Below, one piece after another: positions 43,190 through 52,565 of a stretch of 64,000 nt of DNA (within the stretch, counting starts at the first letter, position 1; each line of letters opens with the position of its first letter). The translations under genes and the position numbers were made by a program. The notes beneath the pieces are model-generated. The model saw only the letters and a program-made list of their open reading frames with translations. It was not told where the DNA came from and did no database searches. This stretch comes from Curtobacterium pusillum (lineage in GTDB: Bacteria > Actinomycetota > Actinomycetes > Actinomycetales > Microbacteriaceae): positions 124,001-188,000 of the forward strand of contig NZ_VEIY01000006.1 in NCBI RefSeq assembly GCF_007680845.1. The letters are read 5' to 3'.

Positions 43190-44853
43190 CCGTCCGTGGC
43201 CGTGGCCGTGGCCGAGGCCCTGGCCGTGGCCCTGTCCGCGTCCGTCTCCGTGTTCGTGGTCGTTGAACGGTAAGTGTCGGTCTGAGCGTCCCGGTCCGCC
43301 GCACGGTCGGTGTCGGTCGGGCCGTCCTGGTCGGGGCGCGGGCCACGAGCGTCGGCTGGGCGGGGCCGGCGGGCGTCGAGGAACGCGCCGACGGCGCACC
43401 CGACGGCCGCCACGACGGACACCGCGAACGCGAGCCGCACCATCGCGGCGGCGTGCGGCACCATCCCGGTGACGTGGAGGTCGACGAGGGTCCAGTACGG
43501 GAACGCCGCTGCGACGATCCACGCCGTCACGAGGAGGCCCGACACCGGACGCCACGCGGTGAGCCCGGCGGCCATGACGATCGTGATGATCGGCAGGACC
43601 GTCATCGAGTAGCGGGTGTTCGGTGATCCGCCGCCCGCGACGTAGTCGAGCTGCGTGACCACCAACAGCACGCTGACGGCGACGAACATGAGCACCACGA
43701 GGGTCCCGGCGAGGCGGTCACGACGACGGTCGGCCGCCGCGAGCCCGTGGGGCCGCAGCGCGCGACGGTCGGCGTCCTGCGCGAGCGTGGGGCCACGGTG
43801 GGGCCGGCGGACGGCCACGACCACCCCGACCGCCAGGCCGAGGACGAGCGGGACGAGCAGGATCAGCCAGGTCGGGAAGTCCATCGGGTCGATGGCACCG
43901 CGGTAGATGCCGAAGAGACCACGCCACACCCCGCCGTCCACCGCCATGTCCTGGATCGGGCGGACGTGGCGCTTGGCGTGCTCGATGCCCCACTGCGCCT
44001 GGCGGCCGCTGAAGTTGCCCGTGATGGCCTTGTTCCGGACGTAGAACCAACCCGAGGCGGCAGCGGCGGCGACGATCGGTGCCGCGGCGGCGACGATCCG
44101 GCCGACGAGCGCCGACCGCCCGCGCGAGGCGGCCCCGCCGCGGCCGAGCCGGACGTCCCGCGCGAGGAGCATCGCGACGACGACCGCGACCGCCCACAGA
44201 CCGAACGAGAGCCGGGTCGTCATGCCGGCGGCGACCACCAGCGTCGCGGCCACGAGCAGTCGCCGGGTGATGCCGTCGCGGAGCGCAGCGCCCGCGATGC
44301 CGCACGCGAGCACCACGAGCGGGTAGTAGAGCGCGTCGTTGTAGATCGAGGACCCCTGCTGGATGACGATGCCGGCGAACGCGGTCACCACGGCCGTCGC
44401 GCCGGGGAGACGGCGCGCGCCGGGGAAGCACCGGGACGCTGCCCAGGCCGCGGCGGGGACCGCGACGGCGATGAGCACGGCGCTCCCCATCCGGCCAGCC
44501 ATCACCGCGGTCAGGGTGTGGCCGCTGTCCCAGAGCGGCCCGACGATCGGGGCGAGCAGCACGTAGTACAGGGGCGGGTGCTGAGCGACCCACTGCACCG
44601 GCACCTGCACGCCCCACGGCACCTTGTAGGTGAGCCCGTTCTCGAACACGGGCAGGTGCCCGTGCCAGACGGTCACGATGTAGTCGAGGTGCGCGGGCTC
44701 GTCGGCGCTGCCCAGCGGCGGGTACGTGAACGCACGCGCGACGGAGGCGGCGAGGACGAACACCAGGGCGGCCCAGACGGTGAGGCTCGACCAGGGGGTG
44801 GTCGTCGACCAGCGGGCCAGGCCGGTCCAGGTGCGGCGGATCGGGTTGGTCAT
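43156..44853 (-). CDS. DUF2142/GT39-like membrane protein with low-complexity C-terminal tail
   Basis: This 565-residue protein has about 11 membrane spans and the outer-loop motifs GSADEPAHLDYIVTVWHG and QHPPLYYVLLAP, which place it with DUF2142-type GT-C proteins. It is more distant from the two paralogues in this window than they are from each other. The last ~65 residues are hydrophilic repeats rich in Asp, Thr, Arg and Ala, part of them coded by a hexamer repeat. ATG 44853 overlaps the acyltransferase stop (ATGA), so it is translated after that gene. The 3' end overlaps the convergent GT4. Confidence 0.72.
   Translation of the reverse strand: MTNPIRRTWTGLARWSTTTPWSSLTVWAALVFVLAASVARAFTYPPLGSADEPAHLDYIVTVWHGHLPVFENGLTYKVPWGVQVPVQWVAQHPPLYYVLLAPIVGPLWDSGHTLTAVMAGRMGSAVLIAVAVPAAAWAASRCFPGARRLPGATAVVTAFAGIVIQQGSSIYNDALYYPLVVLACGIAGAALRDGITRRLLVAATLVVAAGMTTRLSFGLWAVAVVVAMLLARDVRLGRGGAASRGRSALVGRIVAAAAPIVAAAAASGWFYVRNKAITGNFSGRQAQWGIEHAKRHVRPIQDMAVDGGVWRGLFGIYRGAIDPMDFPTWLILLVPLVLGLAVGVVVAVRRPHRGPTLAQDADRRALRPHGLAAADRRRDRLAGTLVVLMFVAVSVLLVVTQLDYVAGGGSPNTRYSMTVLPIITIVMAAGLTAWRPVSGLLVTAWIVAAAFPYWTLVDLHVTGMVPHAAAMVRLAFAVSVVAAVGCAVGAFLDARRPRPADARGPRPDQDGPTDTDRAADRDAQTDTYRSTTTNTETDADRATARASATATATDGQARAAASSSR
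43195..43260. repeat. Eleven imperfect hexamer repeats (CGTGGC-type)
   Basis: CGTGGC is repeated with small changes in eleven consecutive 6-base units. Read on the minus strand in the frame of the DUF2142-like gene, each unit codes for two residues, mainly Ala-Thr, and makes up its C-terminal tail. A replication-slippage origin is likely. Confidence 0.75.
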
Positions 44854-46964
44854 GTCGTCTTCCGGTCGAACGATGCGAGCGTCGCGCGCAGCTGTTGGTC
44901 GAGGTAGGGCTCGAGCGTCTTCGCCCACGTCCCGGTGATGTGGCTCGTGTCACGGTAGACGAGCACGCCGCCGATGACGGCGGGGCACGTCGAGTCCGTG
45001 CAGTAGTACCGCGTCAGGTCCACGAGGGCGGCCCGGCCGCCGCCGGCGGTGAACTCCTTGACGGCCTCGGCGGAGGAGTCGGTCTGCCCGAGGGCGGCCT
45101 GCCGCGGCTGGTCGCACGACGCGTTCGTCGGTCCGGTCATCGCGCTGACGCACGCGACCACGTCACGACGCGGCACGGGGTTGTCCCGGATGGCGATGAC
45201 CGGCAGTTCGTCGCCGGCGGCCTGCTTCCAGGCGTCGACGAGGCCGGCCAGCGTGGCGGCGTCGCGGGTGGGGCCCGCGGGCGCGGTGACCGGCATCTGG
45301 GTCGTCGAGTGCACCACGACCAGCGCATCGGCCTCGCTCCGGTGGGACTTGACGTAGGCGATGGCCAGCTGCTTCCAGTGGTTGCAGGTGCGGAGCCCCG
45401 AGTCGTTGACGGCGTCCTGCTGCGCGGTGGTCAGGTAGCAGCCTCCCGTGCCGGCGAGGTCGATCCGCCACCCGTGGAGCTTGCCGATGTCGTCGTAGGC
45501 CTGGAGCAGCGTGTTGCTGTGCGAGTCGCCGATGACGATGAGGCGCTTCGAGTACCCGGTCGCCTTGCCGAGCACGCACGGCTGGAACTTCCCGCTCCAG
45601 CAGGCCGCACGGTTCGGGTCGTCTTCCTTCGCAGCGGCCGGTGCCGGCACCCGGACGTCGGCGAGCTTCGGGTTGACGCACGGCTTCGGGGCGCTGATCT
45701 CCGCCGCCGCGCCGAAGCACGGGGCGCTGCCCTGCGAGAGCTCCCTGGTGAACGTGGCCGCCTGCACCTCCTGCACGTGCACCGCGGTCAGCGTCGAGAC
45801 TCCGAGTGCCGCCACCAGGACCGTGCAGACCGCGCCGACGACCGCGACCCGGAGCGGGCGGAGCGTCCGGACCCAGCTGGAGAACCGCAGCGGCTCCTCG
45901 AACCAGACCGTCGTGGCCGCGGCGAGCACCAGCGAGACGACGAGGACGGCGAGCTTGCTCTTCCACCCCAGGGGGTGCGCGAGCCAGATCGGCACGATCA
46001 CGACGAGCGGCCAGTGCCACAGGTAGAGCGAGTACGAGATCCGACCGACGAACGCGATCGGGCGGACCGAGCCGAGCAGCTCGAACGCGGTCCCGGCGCC
46101 GAACGTCACCAGCAGCGTCGCACCGACGACCGGGAGCGCCGCGGCGATGCCGGGGAACGGCGTCGCCGGGGTGATCACGACGAGCGAGGCCACGAGCGCG
46201 ACCGCACCGGCGAGGGCGGCCCCGGACCGGACTCCGCGCGCGACGGTGGTCCGGGCCGCGGGCAGCCGGATGGTCGCCGCGAGGCCGCCGAGCGCGAACT
46301 CCCACGCGCGGGTGGCGGTGGAGAAGTACGCGACGCCCGGGTTCGTGCGGGTCTGGACGATGCACCACACGAGTGACAGCACGACGACCGTGCCGAGCAG
46401 GATCCGCGCGGTGGTGACGGGCGACACCCGCTTCCGCACGAGAAGGGTGACGAGGAGGAGCAGGAGCGGCAGCGCGATGTAGAACTGCTCCTCGACGGAC
46501 AGCGACCAGAAGTGCTGGAACGGCGAGGCCTGGTTGTCGGCGTCCAGGTAGTCGACCGCGCTCGCCGCGAGCTCCCAGTTCTGCACGTAGACCGTGGACG
46601 CGATCAGCTCGCGGCCGTACTGCGTCCAGAGGGCGCTCGGGACGACCAGGAGCACCGCGGCGCCGGTGGCGAGGATCGTGAGGAAGGCCCCGGGCAGCAG
46701 GCGCTTCGCGCGCCGCGACCAGAACTGGGCGAGGCGGATGCCGCCGCGGGAGAGCTGCTCCCGCAGGAGGTGCCCGGTGATGAGGTACCCGGAGATGACG
46801 AAGAAGACGTCGACGCCGACGAAGCCGCCGTGCAGCCGGTTCGGCCAGAGGTGGTACACGACGACGGCGAGCACGGCGAACGCACGCAGCCCCTGGATGT
46901 CCCAGCGGGTCGTGTCCCTCGCGCGGTGTGCGGGACCCCGGGCCGCCCCTGCTGCAGTGCTCAC
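44850..46964 (-). CDS. OafA-type acyltransferase with C-terminal SGNH domain
   Basis: This 704-residue protein has an N-terminal acyltransferase-3 domain of about ten membrane spans (DIQGLRAFAVLAVVVYHLWP with the key His, FFVISGYLI). A C-terminal extracytoplasmic SGNH hydrolase-like domain follows, with block I VIGDSHSNTLL and, near the end, RDTSHIT where the catalytic Asp-x-x-His pair is expected. It transfers acetyl or another acyl group to surface glycan. GTG 46964 lies 7 bases after TAGAAT on the minus strand, which favours it over the in-frame ATG at 47015. It is followed by the DUF2142-like gene with overlap. Confidence 0.88.
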   Translation of the reverse strand: MSTAAGAARGPAHRARDTTRWDIQGLRAFAVLAVVVYHLWPNRLHGGFVGVDVFFVISGYLITGHLLREQLSRGGIRLAQFWSRRAKRLLPGAFLTILATGAAVLLVVPSALWTQYGRELIASTVYVQNWELAASAVDYLDADNQASPFQHFWSLSVEEQFYIALPLLLLLVTLLVRKRVSPVTTARILLGTVVVLSLVWCIVQTRTNPGVAYFSTATRAWEFALGGLAATIRLPAARTTVARGVRSGAALAGAVALVASLVVITPATPFPGIAAALPVVGATLLVTFGAGTAFELLGSVRPIAFVGRISYSLYLWHWPLVVIVPIWLAHPLGWKSKLAVLVVSLVLAAATTVWFEEPLRFSSWVRTLRPLRVAVVGAVCTVLVAALGVSTLTAVHVQEVQAATFTRELSQGSAPCFGAAAEISAPKPCVNPKLADVRVPAPAAAKEDDPNRAACWSGKFQPCVLGKATGYSKRLIVIGDSHSNTLLQAYDDIGKLHGWRIDLAGTGGCYLTTAQQDAVNDSGLRTCNHWKQLAIAYVKSHRSEADALVVVHSTTQMPVTAPAGPTRDAATLAGLVDAWKQAAGDELPVIAIRDNPVPRRDVVACVSAMTGPTNASCDQPRQAALGQTDSSAEAVKEFTAGGGRAALVDLTRYYCTDSTCPAVIGGVLVYRDTSHITGTWAKTLEPYLDQQLRATLASFDRKTT

Positions 46965-46977
46965 TGGCAGGATTCTA
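46965..46977 (-). promoter_or_regulatory. -10-like TAGAAT before the SGNH acyltransferase gene
   Basis: On the minus strand TAGAAT (46972-46977), 7 bases, then GTG. It is the closest to a consensus -10 of the series in this window. Confidence 0.55.
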
Positions 46978-47037
46978 CGAGTCCGTGCGCGATCCTCGAA
47001 ACTCCGACGCGCCACGGGCGGGGGTGCACGAGGGCGA

Positions 47038-48141
47038 TCACGCGGGTGCGGTGGCCCGCCCTCGGGACAGGTGCCTGGCGATCGCCTTCGCCAGGCGGTG
47101 GGCGGGCAGCTCCACGAAGCGGGCGAAGAGGAACGCCATCCCGATCGCGAGCGGGATCGTCACCACGACCGTCAACCAGGGCGACCACCCGATCGGCAGC
47201 AGGTTCGCGAGCGACACCGCGATCGGCTCGTGCGTCAGGTACAGGCTGAACGAGATCCGCCCCAGCGTGCGGGGCACCGGCCCGAGCAGGAAGCGCTCCG
47301 CCGGGAGCCACTTGCCGGCGAGCAGCACGATCGTGAACGACGACGCGAGGACCACGACCTGCACGACGACCGGGTGCGAGAAGGGTGGCGGGAACCACGC
47401 CGGGCTGGAGATGCCGAGGAGACTCGCGACCAGGAGGACCCACCCGGCGCCGCGCGGGACCGCGCGGATGCGCTCCCACCCGGCGGCCAGCGCGGAACCG
47501 ATGAGGAACATCGGGAGGTAGATCAACCACTGGACGTGCAGGTACTCGCCGAGCGCGGACAGGAGGACGCCCGCGATCGCCGTCAGCCACCAGCGACGGA
47601 CCGTGACGGCGGCCACCGAGACGAAGAGCGGCACGAGGACCGAGAACAGGACCTCCCACGTGAGCGACCAGAGCGGGCTGTTCAGCAGGGTGGGGGAGAT
47701 GAGCGTGAAGTCGTCGAAGAGACTGCGGAGCGTGAGCGCCTGGTCGTGCGCGTTCACCCAGAGGGCCTGGTGCGGGTCGGTCGTCCGTGGCACGAGGAGG
47801 AACAGCACGAGCGCGACCAGCAAGGACGCGGTGACGGGGAGGTACAGGCGGACGGCGCGGCTGGGGAAGAACGCGATCCAGTCCTGCGTGCGCCGGAGCG
47901 CGGGGAGCGTGAGCACGAAGCCGCTCAGCACGAAGAACACGAACACGGCTTCGCGACCGGCCCACACGACGTGCAGCGGCGAGTTGGTCAGCCAGAGCAG
48001 CGAGTCGGGGACGGCCAGGCCGTAGTTCGACTTCGACAGTGCCGGGACGGTGAGGAAGGCGTGGTGGACGAGGACGACCGCCGCCGCGATCCCACGGAGA
48101 CCGTCGAGCGAGCCGATCCTGCCCGCGGGGCGATCGCGCAT
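47038..48141 (-). CDS. Acyltransferase-3 family membrane protein
   Basis: This 367-residue protein has about ten membrane spans and the acyltransferase-3 motifs SLDGLRGIAAAVVLVHHAFL (His-His pair), FVFFVLSGFVLTLP and SRAVRLYLP, with HEPIAVSLAN near the end. It has no SGNH domain. It would acetylate a cell-envelope polysaccharide or sugar intermediate at the membrane. ATG 48141 lies exactly 6 bases after TACGAT on the minus strand. It is next to a second, larger acyltransferase gene 73 bp downstream. Confidence 0.87.
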   Translation of the reverse strand: MRDRPAGRIGSLDGLRGIAAAVVLVHHAFLTVPALSKSNYGLAVPDSLLWLTNSPLHVVWAGREAVFVFFVLSGFVLTLPALRRTQDWIAFFPSRAVRLYLPVTASLLVALVLFLLVPRTTDPHQALWVNAHDQALTLRSLFDDFTLISPTLLNSPLWSLTWEVLFSVLVPLFVSVAAVTVRRWWLTAIAGVLLSALGEYLHVQWLIYLPMFLIGSALAAGWERIRAVPRGAGWVLLVASLLGISSPAWFPPPFSHPVVVQVVVLASSFTIVLLAGKWLPAERFLLGPVPRTLGRISFSLYLTHEPIAVSLANLLPIGWSPWLTVVVTIPLAIGMAFLFARFVELPAHRLAKAIARHLSRGRATAPA

Positions 48142-48153
48142 GGGGGAATCGTA
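48142..48153 (-). promoter_or_regulatory. -10-like TACGAT before the acyltransferase gene
   Basis: On the minus strand TACGAT (48148-48153), 6 bases (TCCCCC), then ATG, with no Shine-Dalgarno. Confidence 0.5.
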
Positions 48154-48161
48154 CCGAACCG

Positions 48162-49121
48162 TCAGGCCCGGGCTGCACGGAGTGCGTCGACGGTGTCCCG
48201 CACGCCCCGCCCGAAGTCGGTGAAGGCGCGGTCGTCGACGGTGGGCAGCACGTGCGAGGCGAACCGCAGGTCGAGGCCCTGGAAGGTCGCGGACGGGTCC
48301 GCGCCGTCGCGGACGTCGAGCCGCTCGCCGAAGGCGTCCTCGACGGCGGCGACGACCTCGGCGATGGTCGCGCTCCGGCCCGAGGCGAAGATCTTCGTGA
48401 CCGTGGTACCGGCGGCGGTGCCGTCGGTGTCGGTGTCGGTTTCGCCGTCGACGAGGTCGAGTGCGTCGAGCACCATCGCCGCAGCGTCGTCGATGTAGAG
48501 GTAGTCGCGGGTCGTCTCCGTCGGCACGTAGATCGACGAGGGGCGTCCCTCGAGGTGCGCCAGCGCGAGCTGCGACACGAGCCCCTGCGCCTTGCCGAGG
48601 TTCGCACCGGGGCCGTAGAGGTTCGAGAACCGGCCGACGACCAGTCGCGCTCCCGTCTCCGCCGTCCACCCGCGGAAGCGTTCCTCGGCCTGCAGCTTCG
48701 ACCGGCCGTAGGGCGCGAGGGGTGCCGGTTCGGTGTCCTCGGAGAACGGTGCGCCCGAGCTCCCGGCGTAGACCGCGCCCGCGGAGGACGCGAAGAACAG
48801 CGTGCCCGGCGCGGCGGCGTCCGCGGCGGTGGCCTCGAGCACCCGGGCGATGAGGCGTTGCTCGGCGTCGAAGACCTCGGGTCCGGTGGCGACGACGCCG
48901 GTGCCGGCTCCCCAGACGATCCGCCACGGAGCGTCCGGGGTGCGGACGTCACGGAACGCCGTGACGAGCGCGTCGACCGCGGCGTCCTCGTCGGTCCACG
49001 GCACGCGTGCCGCGCGCACGTCGGAACCGCGGCCCGCCGCAGTCCGGCGGACCGCGCCGCCGAGGAAGCCGCCGGCGCCGACGACGAGCGTGGCCGGGCC
49101 GGGCTCGTCCGTCGCGGTCAC
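48162..49121 (-). CDS. NAD-dependent epimerase/dehydratase (extended SDR)
   Basis: This 319-residue extended short-chain dehydrogenase acts on a nucleotide sugar. It has the NAD motif VVGAGGFLGGAVRR, the SSAGAVYAGS serine segment, the catalytic YGRSK (Tyr-x3-Lys) and GRFSNLYGPG. GTG 49121 overlaps the rfbD stop, so it is translationally coupled to the dTDP-rhamnose genes. It may make a second deoxysugar, for example through dTDP-4-keto reduction or epimerisation. The exact substrate cannot be told. Confidence 0.8.
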   Translation of the reverse strand: MTATDEPGPATLVVGAGGFLGGAVRRTAAGRGSDVRAARVPWTDEDAAVDALVTAFRDVRTPDAPWRIVWGAGTGVVATGPEVFDAEQRLIARVLEATAADAAAPGTLFFASSAGAVYAGSSGAPFSEDTEPAPLAPYGRSKLQAEERFRGWTAETGARLVVGRFSNLYGPGANLGKAQGLVSQLALAHLEGRPSSIYVPTETTRDYLYIDDAAAMVLDALDLVDGETDTDTDGTAAGTTVTKIFASGRSATIAEVVAAVEDAFGERLDVRDGADPSATFQGLDLRFASHVLPTVDDRAFTDFGRGVRDTVDALRAARA

Positions 49122-49969
49122 GCTCGGAAGGTCCCGGCGGCCGTCGCGGCGTGCAGCGCCGCACGCCAGTCGCGCATCGGTGGCAGTCCCGCCCGGGACC
49201 ACCCGTCGTGCCCCAGCACGCTGTACGCCGGGCGCGGGGCCGGGCGGACGAACGACGCGCTGTCGGTCGGCAGGACGCGATCGGGGTCGAGACCGTTCTC
49301 GGCGAAGATCGCCTTCGTGAAGTCGTACCAGGAGCCCTGACCCGAGTTCGTGCCGTGGTAGACGCCGGCCGGGGCGTCTGAGTCCACGAGCTCGACGATG
49401 CGCGCGGCGAGGTCGCCCGTCCACGTCGGCTGGCCGACCTGGTCCGTGACGACCGAGACGGTGTCGTGCGACGCGGCGAGCCGCAGCATCGTCGCGGCGA
49501 AGTTCGGGCCGTGCGCGCCGTAGATCCAAGCCGTCCGGACGATGTACGACGAATCGGGGGCGATCCGCCGGACCGCTGCCTCGCCCGCCGCCTTCGTCCG
49601 CCCGTACGCGTTTAGCGGGTCGGTCGGGGCGTCCTCGGGGTAGGGCGCGGTGCCGTTGCCGTCGAAGACGTAGTCCGTCGAGATCGTGACGAGCTTCGCG
49701 CCGTGCCGGACCGCCGCTTCGGCGAGGAGGGCTGGGCCCGTCGCGTTCACGGCGGCCGCGTCCGCCTCGTGCGTCTCGGCGTCGTCGACCTTCGTGTAGG
49801 CGGCGGAGTTGATCACCACGTCGTGCCCGGCGACGGCGGCGTCCACCGCGTCGGCGTCGGTGATGTCGAGGTCGGCACGGCCGAGCGCGGTGACGTCACG
49901 GCCCCGCAGCGCCAGCTGCAGGTCGTGACCGAGCATGCCGGACGCGCCGGTGATGAGGGTGCGGGTCAT
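49118..49969 (-). CDS. rfbD: dTDP-4-dehydrorhamnose reductase
   Basis: This 283-residue enzyme reduces dTDP-4-keto-L-rhamnose to dTDP-L-rhamnose with NAD(P)H, the last step of the pathway. Motifs are LITGASGMLGHDLQ, NSAAYTKVDDAE, STDYVFDG, YGRTKAAGE (Tyr-x3-Lys), VRTAWIYG and GVYHGTNSGQGSWYDF. The ATG at 49969 starts the conserved Rossmann segment. It lies 29 bp after rfbB and overlaps the SDR epimerase gene. The length is normal. Confidence 0.94.
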   Translation of the reverse strand: MTRTLITGASGMLGHDLQLALRGRDVTALGRADLDITDADAVDAAVAGHDVVINSAAYTKVDDAETHEADAAAVNATGPALLAEAAVRHGAKLVTISTDYVFDGNGTAPYPEDAPTDPLNAYGRTKAAGEAAVRRIAPDSSYIVRTAWIYGAHGPNFAATMLRLAASHDTVSVVTDQVGQPTWTGDLAARIVELVDSDAPAGVYHGTNSGQGSWYDFTKAIFAENGLDPDRVLPTDSASFVRPAPRPAYSVLGHDGWSRAGLPPMRDWRAALHAATAAGTFRA

Positions 49970-49998
49970 CGTCAGGGTTCCTGGTCGACGTGCCGGGC

Positions 49999-50985
49999 TC
50001 AGGCGAGCGCCGCGCGCTCCTTGAGCGGCTCCCACCAGGCGCGGTTGTCCCGGTACCACTGCACGACGTCGGCGAGGCCCTGCTCGAACGGCACGAGCGG
50101 CTCGTAGCCGAGCTCGGCCTGGATCTTCGAGATGTCGACGGAGTAGCGGAGGTCGTGGCCGAGCCGGTCCGCGACGCGGTCGACGTACGACCAGTCCTTG
50201 CCGGTGGCGTCGAGCAGCAGCTGGGTGAGCTCCTTGTTGGTGAGCTCGGTTCCGCCGCCGATGTTGTAGATCTCGCCCGCGCGGCCCTTGGTGAGCACGA
50301 GTGCGATGCCGCGGGTGTGGTCGTCGACGTGCAGCCAGTCGCGGACGTTGTTGCCCTCGCCGTAGAGCGGGACGTGCTTGTCGTCGATGAGGTTCGTGAC
50401 GAACAGCGGGATGACCTTCTCGGGGAAGTGGTACGGCCCGTAGTTGTTCGAGCAGCGCGTGATCGAGAGGTTCAGCCCGTGGGTGCGGTGGTAGCTGCGG
50501 GCGAGCAGGTCGCTGCCGGCCTTCGACGCCGAGTACGGCGAGTTCGGCTCGAGCGGGCGGTCCTCGGCCCAGGAACCCTCGCTGATGGAGCCGTAGACCT
50601 CGTCGGTGGAGACGTGCACGAAGCGCTCCGTGCCGTGCCGGAGCGCCGCGTCCAGCAGGCGCTGGGTGCCGACCACGTTCGTCTCGACGAAGATGCCCGA
50701 GTCGCGGACCGACCGGTCGACGTGGGACTCGGCGGCGAAGTGCACGATCGCGTCGACGCCGGGGACGACCTCGTCGAGCTTCGCGGCGTCGGTGATGTCC
50801 CCGTGCACGAACGTGTACCGCGGGGATTCGGCGACCGGCGCGAGGTTCTCGAGGTTGCCCGAGTAGGTCAGCGCGTCGTAGACGACGACGTCCGCTCCCT
50901 CGAGGCCGGGGTACGCGTCCTGCAGGGTGCGACGGACGAAGTTCGAGCCGATGAAGCCGGCTCCGCCGGTGACGAGGATCTTCAC
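49999..50985 (-). CDS. rfbB: dTDP-glucose 4,6-dehydratase
   Basis: This 328-residue enzyme converts dTDP-glucose to dTDP-4-keto-6-deoxyglucose. Motifs are VTGGAGFIGSNFVRR, HFAAESHVDRSV, VSTDEVYGSI, YSASKAGSDLLARSYHRTHG, and RCSNNYGPYHFPEK. GTG 50985 has AAGGAA 10 bases upstream and overlaps the stop of the DUF2142 gene by four bases. Together with rfbD (same operon) and rfbC-rfbA (divergent, 53.6-55.1 kb) it makes a complete dTDP-rhamnose set. Confidence 0.96.
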   Translation of the reverse strand: MKILVTGGAGFIGSNFVRRTLQDAYPGLEGADVVVYDALTYSGNLENLAPVAESPRYTFVHGDITDAAKLDEVVPGVDAIVHFAAESHVDRSVRDSGIFVETNVVGTQRLLDAALRHGTERFVHVSTDEVYGSISEGSWAEDRPLEPNSPYSASKAGSDLLARSYHRTHGLNLSITRCSNNYGPYHFPEKVIPLFVTNLIDDKHVPLYGEGNNVRDWLHVDDHTRGIALVLTKGRAGEIYNIGGGTELTNKELTQLLLDATGKDWSYVDRVADRLGHDLRYSVDISKIQAELGYEPLVPFEQGLADVVQWYRDNRAWWEPLKERAALA

Positions 50986-52565
50986 GTGGTCTGGTTCCTT
51001 TGCGTTGCCGTTGGCGTTGGATCGGTTGACGATCCTACCGGCAGGACCCGGCGCGTGGTGTACCGGCGGACCTCGAGCGCGGCCCACACGGCTGCTGCGA
51101 TGAGCAGCACCGCGATCGTGGCGAACCCGACGCGACCGACGGCCGTGAGGTTGGCGAGCCGGCCGAGCCCCTGCATGGTCACCTGCAGGTGGGTGTTCTC
51201 GTAGAAGCCCCGGTAGGCGACGGTGAAGCCGTACACGCCGATGATCGGGAAGGCCCAGCGGACGACCCGGCCGAAGCGGTCCCGGTCAGCCGTGCTCGTG
51301 AGCAGGTTCCGCCACGCGACGGCGCTCACCACGATCAGCGGCACGAGGCTGATGAACAGGTAGCGGCCCTGCGCGCCGGCGATGATCTGGGTGGAGTCGT
51401 AGGCGGAGAAGTTGTTCTGCAGCTGGCTCGCGACGGTGATCACCGGCGTGATGAGCATCACGAGCGCGGCGGTGCGGTTCGACGACCGACGGAACGCCCA
51501 GCCCACGATGACCGCGAGTGCGATCACCGTGAGCGAGTCGGTCAGGACCTGCGTCATCGGGTAGCGCAGCGCACCGAACTGCCCCCAGAAGGACGCACTG
51601 AGGCGGTCCCACTCGACGTTCACGAAGTCGCCGAAGTTGGCGCTCGTCTCGCGGCCCCACGGCTTGTCCTGGCGGAGGGCGCTGACGCCGTCCGGCTGCA
51701 ACGCCCCGAAGAGGAGGAGGTTGCGGATCCACCACCACGACCCGAGGGCCGCGACGATCGCGCCGGCGACCGCGGTCCGGCCGATCCGGGCACCCCACGA
51801 GAGCTGACCGTGGCCGGCGACCAACAGCGCGACCGCCACGAACGGGACGGTCGGCAGACCGGTGCCCTTCACCGAGCAGACGGCAGCGACGGCGACCCCG
51901 AGCCACACCGCGATCCGCCACCGGTGGTCACCGGTGAGCGCGCGGGCGGCGAGCCAGGCGATGACGGCCCCGAGCACGATGACCGGGGCGTCGTTCGTGA
52001 CCGACGACCCGATCTGCGCGAGCTGCGGGACCGCGAAGAGGGCGAGGACGCCCACGATCGCCGTGCGGGGGGACCGGGTGACCCGGCGGACCGTGGCCCA
52101 GGTCAGGAACGGCAGCGGCAGGAGCATCACGACGTCGAGCATCCGGAGCGCCATCACGCCGACGTCCCAGCGCAGGTGGAAGAACCCGATGGCCTTGAGC
52201 ACCAGGGCGCCGACGCCGTAGTAGGTCGGCGGGTGCTGGGTCATCTGGTTGACGAAGTCGTGGTTGCCCGGGTTCTCGGCGGTCAGTTCCGCGACGGTGC
52301 CACGGTTGGCGGCGGCGACGCTGCTGATCTGCTGCTGCTCGGCGTAGGTGATCGCGAGCAGGTCCATGTGGCCGGGGGCGGGCCAGCCCTTGCCGAGCGC
52401 GAGCTGTTCGGCGGCGTCGTAGTGCGCGGCCTCGTCCGGTGCCGAGAACATCGGCGTCAGGCACGCCCACAGCGTCAGCAGCAGAGCGAACGCCGCGGTG
52501 AGCGCGATGACGGCGCGTCGTTCCCCCCGGGTCACCGGCGGAGCGCCGACGACCTCAGTCGCCAT
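50982..52565 (-). CDS. DUF2142 family membrane protein (GT39-like), paralogue
   Basis: This 527-residue protein has about 12 membrane spans. The outer-loop motifs are SAPDEAAHYDAAEQLALG and NQMTQHPPTYYG, with VRRVTRSPRTAIVG and SSVTNDAPVIVLG, nearly the same as in the protein encoded at 32302-33864. It overlaps the GT2 gene upstream by 11 bp and rfbB downstream by 4 bp. This ties it tightly to a polyprenyl-phosphate sugar synthase and the rhamnose genes. Probable role: transfer of a polyprenyl-P-linked sugar to a surface glycan. Confidence 0.77.
   Translation of the reverse strand: MATEVVGAPPVTRGERRAVIALTAAFALLLTLWACLTPMFSAPDEAAHYDAAEQLALGKGWPAPGHMDLLAITYAEQQQISSVAAANRGTVAELTAENPGNHDFVNQMTQHPPTYYGVGALVLKAIGFFHLRWDVGVMALRMLDVVMLLPLPFLTWATVRRVTRSPRTAIVGVLALFAVPQLAQIGSSVTNDAPVIVLGAVIAWLAARALTGDHRWRIAVWLGVAVAAVCSVKGTGLPTVPFVAVALLVAGHGQLSWGARIGRTAVAGAIVAALGSWWWIRNLLLFGALQPDGVSALRQDKPWGRETSANFGDFVNVEWDRLSASFWGQFGALRYPMTQVLTDSLTVIALAVIVGWAFRRSSNRTAALVMLITPVITVASQLQNNFSAYDSTQIIAGAQGRYLFISLVPLIVVSAVAWRNLLTSTADRDRFGRVVRWAFPIIGVYGFTVAYRGFYENTHLQVTMQGLGRLANLTAVGRVGFATIAVLLIAAAVWAALEVRRYTTRRVLPVGSSTDPTPTATQRNQTT

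Noticed and set aside
44850..47015. Start of the SGNH acyltransferase at ATG 47015
   Set aside because: It would add 17 basic residues and place the TAGAAT box inside the gene. GTG 46964 fits the leaderless spacing seen elsewhere.
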